From assembly GCA_019057975.1 (NCBI GenBank), contig JAHLWJ010000017.1:1-27348 (forward strand): 27,348 nt of DNA, in the 5' to 3' direction. Below the pieces are notes generated by a model, which saw nothing but the letters and a program-made list of their open reading frames with translations, did no database searches and was not told the origin of the DNA. The translations under genes and the position numbers were made by a program. This document shows, in pieces, positions 1 through 10,154 of the stretch (within the stretch, counting starts at the first letter, position 1; the number at the start of each line of letters is the position of its first letter). Origin of the DNA: Promethearchaeota archaeon (GTDB lineage Archaea; Asgardarchaeota; Lokiarchaeia; Sigynarchaeales; SOKP01).

Positions 1-57
1 TGATGGGGGAGGATTGAGGTGAGGGTGAACCAATAACAACACAATAAGGAGATAGGT

Positions 58-231
58 TTGGCCAGAAATATAGCCGTTGTTGGTGCTGGGTACTGGGGAA
101 AAATCCCTAAGGATAAAATGGGAAGTAAAAAGAGAAAAGCCGGTTTCTTTCAAAAGCTATGTCTTATTAACTATGAGCTAATGAATAAATTAGGCGGTAC
201 AGTAATTTTTGCCGTGGAATTGAAAGAATAA
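58..231 (+). pseudogene. Chimeric remnant: Gfo/Idh/MocA oxidoreductase N-terminus joined to a foreign tail
   Basis: A TTG start at 58 is preceded by a good ribosome binding site (AAGGAG at 47-52). The first 15 residues (ARNIAVVGAGYWGK) are the classic dinucleotide-binding start of Gfo/Idh/MocA sugar oxidoreductases, which normally run to over 300 residues. After the GAGYWGK motif the family match stops. The remaining ~40 residues, ending GGTVIFAVELKE, look like the last strand of a SAM methyltransferase or similar protein. The 57-residue product cannot be a working oxidoreductase. I read it as two gene ends joined by a deletion. The identity of the tail is a weak guess; the N-terminal identity is firm. 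Nothing recognisable is seen in 1-57. Confidence 0.6.
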
Positions 232-295
232 TTGGAGAGAAATTTCCATAAATGGCTTATAGTCTTAAAAAATAATGTAAAGCGAGAATAAAAGA

Positions 296-2310
<2,015 letters not shown>

Positions 2311-2366
2311 TCAAAAAATAAAAAGCAAAGTAGGCCTGCTATTTATTGCGGAGGAGAAGGATCGCA

Positions 2367-2789
2367 ATGGATAATAAAACATACGAAGAGATTAAATATA
2401 ATGGAAAGTTAATCGCCATAATATTGCGCTCAAATTATACTTCAGATAATGTTGTATTTTTCAGTCCCTCTGATTTTTCCCAGCAACTTGGTTATCTTCC
2501 TCATAAGAAGGGAAGTATAATAAAGTCGCACATTCATAAACAAATTGATAGAAAGATAACCCTCACTCAGGAGGTGCTGTTTATAAAAAAAGGGAGAATA
2601 TTAATTAATCTATATACAGAGGATAAAAAACACATAACATCCAGAGAATTATCTAGCGGTGATGTGATTTTTCTCTGTAGTGGTGGCCATGGTTTTAAGA
2701 CGCTTGAAGATATAGAAATGATAGAGGTTAAGCAAGGTCCCTATTCAGATAAAGGAAATGATAAAGAAATATTTGAAGGTATAGAATAA
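2367..2789 (+). CDS. Small cupin-fold protein of a sugar locus
   Basis: A 140-residue protein with cupin character: an HIH pair about 55 residues in, a glutamate in LTQEVLFIKKGR, and a second box ending GGHGF, together a plausible metal-binding His/His/Glu/His set. The region between is beta-rich, as in a jelly-roll. Small cupins of this type are common in surface-polysaccharide clusters, where some isomerise keto-sugars, but this one matches no characterised enzyme I can name. The start is the ATG at 2367, placed after GGAGGAG and GAAGG. An in-frame TTG at 2346 would translate the ribosome binding site itself and is rejected. The stop codon shares one base with the next ATG (TAATG), so it is probably co-translated with the aminotransferase. 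Confidence 0.75.
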   Translation: MDNKTYEEIKYNGKLIAIILRSNYTSDNVVFFSPSDFSQQLGYLPHKKGSIIKSHIHKQIDRKITLTQEVLFIKKGRILINLYTEDKKHITSRELSSGDVIFLCSGGHGFKTLEDIEMIEVKQGPYSDKGNDKEIFEGIE

Positions 2790-3904
2790 TGATACCAGTA
2801 AACGAACCTTTAATAGGGGAAAAAGAGTCTATATATGTTAACGAATGCTTAAAAACAGGCTGGATATCATCGGGAGGTAAGTTTATTACAGAGTTTGAGG
2901 AAAAATTTGCTGCTTATATTAACAAAAAATATGGAATAGCAGTCAATAATGGGACAAATGCTTTAATATTAGCTCTCAGAGCTTTAGATTTGCCAGCGGA
3001 AAGCGAAGTGATAATACCCACATTTACCATAATTTCTTGTGCTTTGGCTTGTATATATAACAATCTTAAACCTGTCTTAGTTGATTGTGAACCAGATACC
3101 TGGAATATGAATGTAAGTCAGATAGAGGAGAAAATCACTGACAAAACTAAAGCGATTATGGTAGTTCATATCTATGGACATCCTGTAGATATGGACTTAG
3201 TGGCAGAAATAACCAAAAAGTATAATCTACATATGATTGAAGATGCTGCCGAAGCCATAGGAGCAGAATATAAGGGTCAAAAATGTGGAAGTTTTGGAGA
3301 TGTAAGTTGTTTTAGTTTTTATGCCAACAAGACAATAACTACCGGCGAAGGGGGAATGGTATTAACAGACGATGACAAGTTAGCTGAAAAGTTGAGGCGA
3401 CTAAGGAACTTAGGTTTTATCCCTCAGCGCAGATTCTATCATGAGGAGCTTGGCTACAACTTCAGGATGACCAATATTCAAGCAGCAATAGGCCTTGCCC
3501 AATTGGAAAGAATAGAGGAACATATTAATATAAAGAGAAAAATTGGAAAACTTTATACCGAGCTTCTTAAAAATATTCCTTATCTTCAACTACCTGTAGA
3601 AAAAGAATGGGCAAAGAATATTTATTGGATGTATGGGGTGGTGTTAGATAAAAAAACTAGGATGAATGCAGAGGAATTTGGAAAGAAATTATTAAAAAAC
3701 GGAGTTCAAACACGGCCGTTTTTCTTGGGTATGCATGAACAGTCAGCATTCCATAAAATGGGATTATTTAAAGATGAACACTACCCTGTTGCCGAAAGGA
3801 TAGCAAAACAGGGATTATACTTGCCAACAGGATTGACTTTAAGAGAAGAGCAAATTGAAGAAGTATGCCAAAAAGTTCACGCAGTCTTCAACGAACATCA
3901 TTAG
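2789..3904 (+). CDS. per: GDP-perosamine synthase-like PLP aminotransferase (DegT/DnrJ/EryC1/StrS family)
   Basis: A 371-residue type I sugar aminotransferase. It opens with the MIPVNEPLIGEKE and GWISSGG signatures seen in GDP-perosamine synthases (RfbE/Per). The PLP-anchoring lysine is Lys181 in SFYANKTITTGEGGM, with the cofactor aspartate in the IEDAAEA motif at about 152. The expected reaction is glutamate-dependent amination at C4 of GDP-4-keto-6-deoxymannose, giving GDP-perosamine. This fits with gmd in the same block. Transfer to a different 4-keto sugar cannot be excluded from sequence alone. No formyl- or acetyl-transferase for the amino group is visible in the window. Confidence 0.85.
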   Translation: MIPVNEPLIGEKESIYVNECLKTGWISSGGKFITEFEEKFAAYINKKYGIAVNNGTNALILALRALDLPAESEVIIPTFTIISCALACIYNNLKPVLVDCEPDTWNMNVSQIEEKITDKTKAIMVVHIYGHPVDMDLVAEITKKYNLHMIEDAAEAIGAEYKGQKCGSFGDVSCFSFYANKTITTGEGGMVLTDDDKLAEKLRRLRNLGFIPQRRFYHEELGYNFRMTNIQAAIGLAQLERIEEHINIKRKIGKLYTELLKNIPYLQLPVEKEWAKNIYWMYGVVLDKKTRMNAEEFGKKLLKNGVQTRPFFLGMHEQSAFHKMGLFKDEHYPVAERIAKQGLYLPTGLTLREEQIEEVCQKVHAVFNEHH

Positions 3905-3924
3905 ATATTCACGCAGTGATTAAT

Positions 3925-4845
3925 ATGGAACTCTTAGTAACCGGGGGAACAGGTTTAGTGGGCAATGCTTTACAGAAAGTATGCCCTGACGCAATTTATG
4001 TAAGTTCAAAAGACTATGATTTAACAAAGGAAGTTGAAGTTAAAGCAATGTTCGAAAAATACAGACCTGCAAACGTTATTCATCTGGCGGCAAGAGTTGG
4101 GGGTATTATAGAGAATATGAGTTATCCGGCTGAATTTATTTATCAAAATGTTTTAATGAATACTTATGTTGTTCATTATGCTAATAAATATAAAGTTAGG
4201 AAATTGATAGGTTTAATAAGCAATTGTGCCTATCCAGATAAAGTTGAAAAATATCCTATGATAGAAAGTCAATTACACAATGGCCCGCCAGCTATTACAA
4301 ACTTTTCTTATGCCTATTCCAAACGTACATTAGAAGTACAGACCAAAGCTTATAGAAGCCAATACGGGTGTAATTATTTCAGTGTCATCCCATGCAATTT
4401 ATACGGCCCACATGATAAATTCGATGAGGATAAAAGTCATTTTTTAGCAGCTTTGATTCGTAAAATTTACGATGCTAAAAAAAATAAGAGAAAAGTCGTA
4501 AAACTTTTAGGTACAGGCAAACCACTGAGGCAATATCTATATTCTGAAGATTTGGCTAAGATACTTTTGCTATTATTAGAGAAGTATGATAGTGAGGAAC
4601 CTATTAATATAGCACCTAAGGAAAACCTCTCGATAGCGCAGATAGCTAAAATTGCTTTAGAAGCAACCAAATCATTGAATCTTGAGTTGGTATTCAATGA
4701 ATCATCCCCGGATGGCCAATATAGAAAGGATCTGTGTAATGATAAATTGTTTAATATAATGGGTAGTTTTAGTTTTACATCTTTGTCAGATGGAATAAAA
4801 AGGACGTATGAATGGTTCCAAGAAAAACAGGAAAAATATGAATAG
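3925..4845 (+). CDS. Fcl/ColC-like GDP-4-keto-sugar epimerase/reductase
   Basis: A 306-residue extended SDR of the GDP-fucose synthase family, clearly distinct from the copy at 1336. It has the NADP motif GGTGLVG, the catalytic cysteine in SNCAYP (about 101), Tyr129/Lys133 in YAYSK, and His172 in DKSHFLAALIRK. A ColD-type 3-dehydratase lies at 8711, so the attractive reading is GDP-L-colitose synthase (ColC), which epimerises C5 and reduces C4 of the 3-deoxy intermediate. This role is inferred from context. It could equally be a second fucose synthase. The ATG at 3925 is chosen because it begins exactly at the Rossmann strand; an in-frame ATG at 3865 lies inside the upstream gene. It overlaps the next gene by 8 bases. 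Confidence 0.75.
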   Translation: MELLVTGGTGLVGNALQKVCPDAIYVSSKDYDLTKEVEVKAMFEKYRPANVIHLAARVGGIIENMSYPAEFIYQNVLMNTYVVHYANKYKVRKLIGLISNCAYPDKVEKYPMIESQLHNGPPAITNFSYAYSKRTLEVQTKAYRSQYGCNYFSVIPCNLYGPHDKFDEDKSHFLAALIRKIYDAKKNKRKVVKLLGTGKPLRQYLYSEDLAKILLLLLEKYDSEEPINIAPKENLSIAQIAKIALEATKSLNLELVFNESSPDGQYRKDLCNDKLFNIMGSFSFTSLSDGIKRTYEWFQEKQEKYE

Positions 4846-5419
4846 AGAATATCTAATAGAATTTGAAGAAGAAATAAAAGAGTTGTTTCTTAATGGAAAA
4901 ATAAGGGCTCCAGTTCATCTAGCAGTTGGCAGTGAGGAGTCTTTAACAGATATATTCAAAAAGATAAAAAAGGATGATTGGGTATTTTCAACACACAGAA
5001 GTCATTATCATGCATTACTTAAAGGTATAGGTAGGGAATGGTTAAAGAAAGAAATACTGGAAAAGAGAAGTATCCACATATATAACAAGGAACATAAATT
5101 CTTCACATCAGCTATAATGGGCGGTATTTTACCAATTGCAGTTGGTGTAGCTATGGCTTTAAAGAGAAAGAAAGCAAAAAATAAGGTATGGGCCTTTGTT
5201 GGTGATATGACTGCTGAGATGGGAATATTCCATGAATGCACGAAATACGCAGCAAGACATAACTTACCAATTGTTTTCGTAGTGGAGGATAATGGACTAA
5301 GTGTTAACACACCAACGCAAGAGGTGTGGGGCAAGAATGAATTCAAACCAAAAATTATAAGGTACAGATATAAGAGAAAATATCCACACCAGGGGTGTGG
5401 GGTATGGGTGACATTTTAA
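4838..5419 (+). CDS. Thiamine-diphosphate enzyme, PP-domain subunit (dehydrogenase E1-alpha-like)
   Basis: A 193-residue protein covering the diphosphate-binding domain of the E1-alpha/transketolase superfamily. It has HLAVGSEES and STHRSHYHALLKG near the N-terminus. The ThDP/Mg motif starts GDMTAEMG at 122 (GDM rather than the usual GDG) and ends with EDNGLSVNTPT at 150-160. The C-terminus stops cleanly after the fold. The ATG at 4838 follows AGGAAA and overlaps the previous gene; the ATG at 4808 lies further inside it. It abuts the gene for the complementary Pyr domain, so the pair should form one active site. No E2 or E3 component is present, which argues against a classic 2-oxoacid dehydrogenase. 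I infer a two-carbon (ketol or acyl) transfer or decarboxylation on a sugar nucleotide; the substrate is unknown. Confidence 0.8.
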   Translation: MNREYLIEFEEEIKELFLNGKIRAPVHLAVGSEESLTDIFKKIKKDDWVFSTHRSHYHALLKGIGREWLKKEILEKRSIHIYNKEHKFFTSAIMGGILPIAVGVAMALKRKKAKNKVWAFVGDMTAEMGIFHECTKYAARHNLPIVFVVEDNGLSVNTPTQEVWGKNEFKPKIIRYRYKRKYPHQGCGVWVTF

Positions 5420-5956
5420 ATGACGTATAAACAAGAGCTAACTAAGGCCATGCAATTACTTGCCGAGAATGAGAGAGTTATATTTCTTGGACAAAATGTA
5501 GTTTATCCAGGTAGTATTATGTCTTCATCACTTCAGGAAGTACCAAATTCAAAAAAGATAGAGCTTCCATTAGTTGAGGATGCGCAAATGGGAATGTCGT
5601 TAGGGCTATCCTTGGAAGGATATATACCAGTTTCCATTTATCCAAGGATAGATTTTTTGATAATAGCCACAAATCAGTTGGTGAACCATTTGGACAAGAT
5701 AGAAGAAATGTCTTGCGGTCAATTCAGACCCAAAGTAATTATAAGAACTGCAATTGGCAGCACCAAACCACTTTATCCTGGATTACAGCATTGCTCGGAT
5801 TATACAGAGGAGCTTAAGTATATGTTAAAGAATGTGAAAGTTATAAAATTGACTCGCAGTAAAGATATAGTTCCAGCATACAAGTATGCTTTGAATAGAA
5901 AGGATGGAAAATCTACTTTGTTAATAGAAATAGCAGATTTATATTCTAATCCGTAA
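5420..5956 (+). CDS. Thiamine-diphosphate enzyme, Pyr-domain subunit (transketolase/E1-beta-like, without C-terminal domain)
   Basis: A 178-residue protein matching only the pyrimidine-binding domain of transketolase/E1-beta. It has the likely cofactor-activating glutamate in ELPLVEDAQMGM and the downstream GYIPVSIYPR and QLVNHLDKIEEM stretches. The protein ends at ADLYSNP, about where the domain would end, so the missing C-terminal domain may be natural for this subfamily and not a truncation. The ATG directly abuts the stop of the PP-domain gene, consistent with a stoichiometric partner. Fourteen bases downstream lies a broken gene carrying a transketolase C-terminal domain (5970-6616). Whether that domain once served this enzyme is unclear. 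Confidence 0.8.
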   Translation: MTYKQELTKAMQLLAENERVIFLGQNVVYPGSIMSSSLQEVPNSKKIELPLVEDAQMGMSLGLSLEGYIPVSIYPRIDFLIIATNQLVNHLDKIEEMSCGQFRPKVIIRTAIGSTKPLYPGLQHCSDYTEELKYMLKNVKVIKLTRSKDIVPAYKYALNRKDGKSTLLIEIADLYSNP

Positions 5957-5969
5957 AAGGGAAGATAAG

Positions 5970-6616
5970 ATGAGAACATTGATTACTGGAGGAGCCGGAT
6001 ATATTGGGTCTATATTAGTTCCCGAATTTCCTAGAAAGAGGTATGAAGTAATAGTTTCGGATATCGCCTCGATTCGGAGCTTACCCGGAACACAGATAAT
6101 TTGTCCTGGAATGCCCAAAAAATTTGACATATTATTCAAACAAACTTATCAAAATGCTCGTTTCACCTATTTCCGTCTGTCAGAAAATCATCATTTCCAA
6201 AAGCTGCCTGAGCATTTAATCCAGTTTTGGAAAGGTATTCATATTAATTCAGGAGATGCTATTACCGTTGTTGTAACAGGCCCACAACTCAAAAATGTGG
6301 TGCATGCTGGCAAAATTCTGAGAAAAAAAGATATCCACTTAGATATTTTGTACATTCATACCCTCAAACCTATCGATACCCAATTACTAAAAGAGAGCGC
6401 TATCCGGACCAAAAAGGTTTTGACGATTGAAGAATATAGTGTAATTGGGGGACTGGCAGATTAAGTTGCCAAAACCTTAGAAAGTTTTCCTGAGGTTCAG
6501 CTATTTCGTAAAGGCATCATGGATTCATGACTACATACTGCTCGTATGAGCAGTCATGTGAAGAAGTTGGCCTAACATTGGATTCGATTATTGAAATGAA
6601 ATTACAAGGATACTAA
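5970..6616 (+). pseudogene. Chimeric pseudogene: NAD-epimerase start fused to a transketolase C-terminal domain, with nonsense codon and frameshift
   Basis: The first ~30 codons (MRTLITGGAGYIGS...) are the Rossmann start of an NAD-dependent sugar epimerase. From about 6060 the frame switches, without a break, to a transketolase/E1-beta C-terminal region (IASIRSLPG, then VVTGPQLKNV, YIHTLKPID, EEYSVIGGLAD). An in-frame TAA at 6462-6464 interrupts the domain; the same frame continues sensibly as VAKTLESFPEVQLF. A frameshift near 6520-6535 then moves the homology to another frame (CSYEQSCEEVGLTLDSI), which ends at the TAA at 6614-6616. So there are three lesions: a fusion, a stop and a frameshift. 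The 164-codon open part is unlikely to be functional. Confidence 0.8.
6537..6554. repeat. Perfect 7-bp inverted repeat inside the pseudogene
   Basis: ACTGCTC at 6537-6543 and GAGCAGT at 6548-6554 are exact complements around a GTAT loop. The hairpin lies just after the point where the transketolase-like reading frame shifts, so it may mark the lesion. No T-run follows, so it is not a typical terminator. Confidence 0.5.
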
Positions 6617-6619
6617 AAG

Positions 6620-7666
6620 ATGAATAGAGTAATCCGGAATGATGTCATAAATATTTTGGAAAGAGTCAATTTAGAAAAATTGCGCAGAAAGAAAATCTTG
6701 ATTACCGGCTCTAATGGTTTGATTGGCACGTATTTAATCAGCACTCTCTACACGGCCAACCAGGAGTTGGACTTAGATACTCAAGTGATCGGACTTAGCA
6801 AGCATAGGACAAATAGCACTCTAGAAGAATTTCAGAATGACTCCCGCTTTTCCTTCTATTCAATCAACCTAGTGAACTCCGAATTGAACTATAATGTGGA
6901 TTATATTATTCATGGTGCGACATATGCGCAGCCAAGAAAGTTTTTGAAAAACAGACTGGAGACGATTAAGCTCAACACAGAAGTAACAGAGAAACTTTTA
7001 AAACTTTGCATGAAGCAAAATGCTAGTTTTCTTTTTTTGAGTTCCTCTGAAATTTATGGGGAGCCTCCCAAGGAATTTCTTCCCACTCCAGAAACTTTTG
7101 CAGGAAATTGTTCTACGACTTCTGCTCGGGCTGTCTATGCTGAGTCAAAACGGCTTGGAGAAACTATCTGTAGCATATTTCGAGAAGAGTATCAGCTTGA
7201 TGTTCGAATTGCACGCATTTCATCCGTTTATGGGCCTGGGATATCTATTTATGACCAGCGCGTTTTGGGACATTTTTTGAGAAAGGCGTTGACTAAAAAG
7301 CACATAGATCTTCTAGATAAAGGCGAGCAAATTCGCACTTGGTGTTATGTAGCAGATTGTATAGTGATGCTATTGAATATTCTTTTACATGGACAGTCCT
7401 TTATTTATAATGTAGGCGGAAGAAACACTATTTCGATTAAACAATTGGCAGAAATAATTTGTGAGCTCACGCAGTCAACATATTCATTTCCACATCAGGC
7501 AAAGCAAGTGGGTTTTCTTAAACAAGCATCAAATCGAGTAGAAGTTGATATTCAAAAAATTTCAAATGAGTTCAACTTGGGTCAGTTCACTAACTTGCGT
7601 AAAGGTTTGCAGAATACAATTCAATGGAATCAAGATGTTATTCTTCCTAAACCAAGCAAGGAGTGA
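6620..7666 (+). CDS. NAD-dependent epimerase/dehydratase (extended SDR)
   Basis: A 348-residue extended short-chain dehydrogenase acting on a nucleotide sugar. It has a 20-residue leader before the NAD-binding ILITGSNGLIG (26-36), then the SSSEIYGEP active-site strand (141-149), the catalytic Tyr173/Lys177 in YAESK, and the substrate-domain motif SSVYGPG. The overall pattern resembles UDP-glucuronate decarboxylase or dTDP-glucose 4,6-dehydratase relatives found in O-antigen clusters. The exact substrate and reaction cannot be read from sequence. AAGGA lies upstream of the ATG at 6620, which begins three bases after the end of the preceding pseudogene. That pseudogene's epimerase start is not the missing beginning of this gene, because this one has its own complete Rossmann motif. 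Confidence 0.85.
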   Translation: MNRVIRNDVINILERVNLEKLRRKKILITGSNGLIGTYLISTLYTANQELDLDTQVIGLSKHRTNSTLEEFQNDSRFSFYSINLVNSELNYNVDYIIHGATYAQPRKFLKNRLETIKLNTEVTEKLLKLCMKQNASFLFLSSSEIYGEPPKEFLPTPETFAGNCSTTSARAVYAESKRLGETICSIFREEYQLDVRIARISSVYGPGISIYDQRVLGHFLRKALTKKHIDLLDKGEQIRTWCYVADCIVMLLNILLHGQSFIYNVGGRNTISIKQLAEIICELTQSTYSFPHQAKQVGFLKQASNRVEVDIQKISNEFNLGQFTNLRKGLQNTIQWNQDVILPKPSKE

Positions 7667-7713
7667 CCATATGGAAAAGAATGGCAAAATTTGATGTTTT
7701 GAGGAAAATTAAA

Positions 7714-8637
7714 ATGAAAATATGCATTACTGGCGGGGCTGGATATCTTGGCTCGGAATTGATAGATTTTTTTGTAGGTGAGCATGAGATTTGTGTAATA
7801 GACAGATTGGATTTTGGTGGGGATAGCCTATTAAGATTTGCTAAAAGTAAAAATTTTGATGTTATTGTCCGTGATATCAGAGATGAGGCTTTTATCAAAA
7901 ATGAGGTTAAAAAGTATGATTGTATAATCCAACTTGCAGGATTAGTAGGCGCACCTGTTTGCGAAAAGAGAAGAAAGGAAGCTTGGGAAATTAACTTGGA
8001 GGCACATAAAAAAATTTCAACAGGGCTTTCTAAAGAACAATTAGAAATATACATTTCTACTCAATCAGTGTATGGTAAAGGCTCTGAAGAAGTCCATACA
8101 GAAAAGAGTCCAACAAATCCAATATCTGCATATGCTAAAAGTAAACTAATGGCTGAATCCATATCCCTAGAACGAGAAAATAGTGTGGTATTACGTTTTG
8201 GTACCTTATTTGGTACCTCAGCCAGAATGAGGGTTGACTTGTTAGTTAATTTTTTGGCCTGGAATGCTTACAGTAAGGGCGTTAATGTCCTTTATCAAAG
8301 TAACTTCAAAAGAAATATACTTCACATATTAGATGCATGTAGGTCAATTAAACATTGTCTTGACAATTGGAATCTTGTAAAGGGAGAAATATTTAATGTT
8401 GGCCTCGATAATGGAGGATATTCCAAAATGGAGATAGCTCAAGAAATAAAGGAGCTAATTGATCACAAAATAATTAATAGGAAAATTGGTAAAGATATTG
8501 ATCAACGGAATTATTTAGTTTCTACAGAAAAATTTAAGAAAATAGGATTTGGATGTCGATATTCACTTGCGGATGGAATTCTACAATTGAAAACCGCTTT
8601 TAAACTAATAGATAAACCGTGGTATTCTAATTACTGA
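7714..8637 (+). CDS. NAD-dependent epimerase/dehydratase (extended SDR)
   Basis: A 307-residue sugar-nucleotide epimerase/dehydratase or reductase. It shows ITGGAGYLGS at 5-14, QLAGLVG at 73-79, the STQSVYG strand at 115-121, and the catalytic pair Tyr140/Lys144 in YAKSK. The start is the ATG at 7714, with GAGGAAA about eight bases upstream. A GTG at 7663 in the same frame would add 17 residues of no family resemblance. The substrate is unknown. A reductase or epimerase finishing one of the deoxy sugars of the locus is the natural inference. It precedes the ColD-type dehydratase after a 73-bp gap that contains a strong AAGGGGGG binding site for that gene. Confidence 0.83.
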   Translation: MKICITGGAGYLGSELIDFFVGEHEICVIDRLDFGGDSLLRFAKSKNFDVIVRDIRDEAFIKNEVKKYDCIIQLAGLVGAPVCEKRRKEAWEINLEAHKKISTGLSKEQLEIYISTQSVYGKGSEEVHTEKSPTNPISAYAKSKLMAESISLERENSVVLRFGTLFGTSARMRVDLLVNFLAWNAYSKGVNVLYQSNFKRNILHILDACRSIKHCLDNWNLVKGEIFNVGLDNGGYSKMEIAQEIKELIDHKIINRKIGKDIDQRNYLVSTEKFKKIGFGCRYSLADGILQLKTAFKLIDKPWYSNY

Positions 8638-8710
8638 AAGTAAGATTTCAATTGAACAACTCTTTTACATCTTATAGAGAGCGTAAATTTAAGGTTTTTA
8701 AGGGGGGCAT

Positions 8711-9868
8711 ATGATTTGGAAATTACAGGAGAACGTTTTAAGTAAGGATGATATTGAGATATTAGTGAATTTCATTAAAAAGACAAAAAGATTCACGCAA
8801 TTTGATAAGGTTAGAGAATTTGAGTCGATGTTTTCCCGTTGGCTTGGTACAAAATATAGTGTTTTTGTGAACTCAGGTAGTTCCGCAAATTTACTATTAA
8901 TAAATGCGCTTAAAGAATTATATCATTGGGAATTGAATGATGAAATTATAGTTCCAACTGTTACTTGGTCTACAAATATTTCGCCTGTTATCCAAAACGG
9001 ATTAAAGCCCGTCTTTCTGGATATAAATTTAAAAGATTTATCTTTTGATTATAATAAAATAAATGCAGTAATAACCCCAAGAACAAAAGCAATATTTGTT
9101 ACCCATCTATTAGGTTTTCCAGCTAACATTAATAGAATAAAGGAAATTATGGGCACGAGAAACATTATGATTTTAGAAGACTGTTGCGAATCTCATGGCG
9201 CTACGATAGATGGTATTAAAGTTGGAAATTTTGGTACTGGAAGCACATTTAGTTTTTATTGGGGACATCACATCACAAGTGTTGAAGGTGGGATGATTTG
9301 TACTAATGAGGAAGAACTTTATAAATTATTGGTTTTGAAGAGATCCCATGGATTAGCAAGGGAATTGCCTAAGAAATACCATAAAATATATAAAAATAAC
9401 TACGCTGAAATTGATTTTGATTTTTTATTTCTAACAGATGGATTTAATGTCCGTAATACTGAATTCAATGCTGTATTAGGGTCCCACCAGCTTAAAAAAT
9501 TGGACCAATTCATTAAAATTAGAAACAATAATTACACAAAATTTATAAAGATTTGTGAGAATTATGAAAATGAATTGATACTATTTAAATTAGAAGGTGT
9601 TTCATCATTTTCGTTGCCTTTCTTGTTTAAACGTAAAGGAAAAATGAAAAAATTCCGTAACTTTATGAAACAAGAGAGCATTGAAAGTAGGCCAATAGTA
9701 AGTGGCAATTTACTATACCAGCCATTTTTAAAGCATTACTATAATTCTTATGATTTCCCTAATGCTGATTTTCTACATGCGAATGGAATGTATGTGGGAA
9801 ATAATCAGTTCGTGAATGATGAAAGATTGGCTTATTTACATAATCTTCTTGATGTCTTTTTGGGTTGA
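8711..9868 (+). CDS. colD: ColD/RfbH-type PLP-dependent sugar 3-dehydratase
   Basis: A 385-residue aspartate-aminotransferase-fold enzyme of the DegT family. The PLP-anchoring lysine is replaced: the motif is SFYWGHHITSVEGGM, with His186 where family aminotransferases have Lys. This substitution defines GDP-4-keto-6-deoxymannose 3-dehydratase (ColD) and the CDP-sugar 3-dehydratase RfbH. The length is close to ColD, while RfbH is longer, and no RfbI-like ferredoxin reductase is seen, which ColD does not need. Other hallmarks are NSGSSANLLL at 54-63 and LEDCCESHGA near 155. Together with gmd it should yield the 3,6-dideoxy intermediate of GDP-colitose, with the enzyme at 3925 as a candidate finisher. 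The assignment rests on motif and context. Confidence 0.85.
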   Translation: MIWKLQENVLSKDDIEILVNFIKKTKRFTQFDKVREFESMFSRWLGTKYSVFVNSGSSANLLLINALKELYHWELNDEIIVPTVTWSTNISPVIQNGLKPVFLDINLKDLSFDYNKINAVITPRTKAIFVTHLLGFPANINRIKEIMGTRNIMILEDCCESHGATIDGIKVGNFGTGSTFSFYWGHHITSVEGGMICTNEEELYKLLVLKRSHGLARELPKKYHKIYKNNYAEIDFDFLFLTDGFNVRNTEFNAVLGSHQLKKLDQFIKIRNNNYTKFIKICENYENELILFKLEGVSSFSLPFLFKRKGKMKKFRNFMKQESIESRPIVSGNLLYQPFLKHYYNSYDFPNADFLHANGMYVGNNQFVNDERLAYLHNLLDVFLG

Positions 9869-9922
9869 GTAAAGTGATAAATAAGAAAATATTAATCTTA
9901 TCCTTAAGTGATGAAAATAAAC

Positions 9923-10154
9923 GGAATGGTTGTTACCAATAATGATGAAATCGCTGATATGATTAGAGCGGTAAAATCACATAGGTATAATCCCCACTCA
10001 GCATAAAGCATTCAATTTTTTAGGCTATAAATATGGTCAATTTCCAGCAGCCGAATATGTAGGAGAAAATGGATTACACTTTGGTATTCATCAATATTTG
10101 AACGATGATGATTTAGTCTATACCAGTGATACCTTGGAAGGTTATTTCAAATAA
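9923..10154 (+). pseudogene. Remnant of a second DegT/ColD-like gene
   Basis: Two pieces in different frames. From about 9923, GMVVTNNDEIADMIRAVKSH is the segment that follows the PLP motif in DegT-family proteins. It runs to about 10000. From 9999 another frame reads QHKAFNFLGYKYGQF and on through FGIHQYLNDDDLVYT to the TAA at 10152-10154, matching the C-terminal end of the intact ColD-like protein just upstream (ANGMYVGNNQFVNDERLAY). Most of the protein between the two pieces has been lost. Upstream, a GTG at 9874 opens a 23-codon stretch (INKKILILSLSDENK...) of unknown origin. The whole 9869-10188 interval contains no intact gene. Confidence 0.75.

Noticed and set aside
194..203. GGCGGTACAG resembling the start of an ops/JUMPstart element (GGCGGTAG)
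   Set aside because: The match ends after seven bases, and it lies inside the remnant's coding frame with no matching context.
7663..7713. GTG at 7663 as the start of the SDR gene
   Set aside because: It adds 17 residues with no family match. The ATG at 7714 has its own GAGGAAA site and begins at the Rossmann strand.
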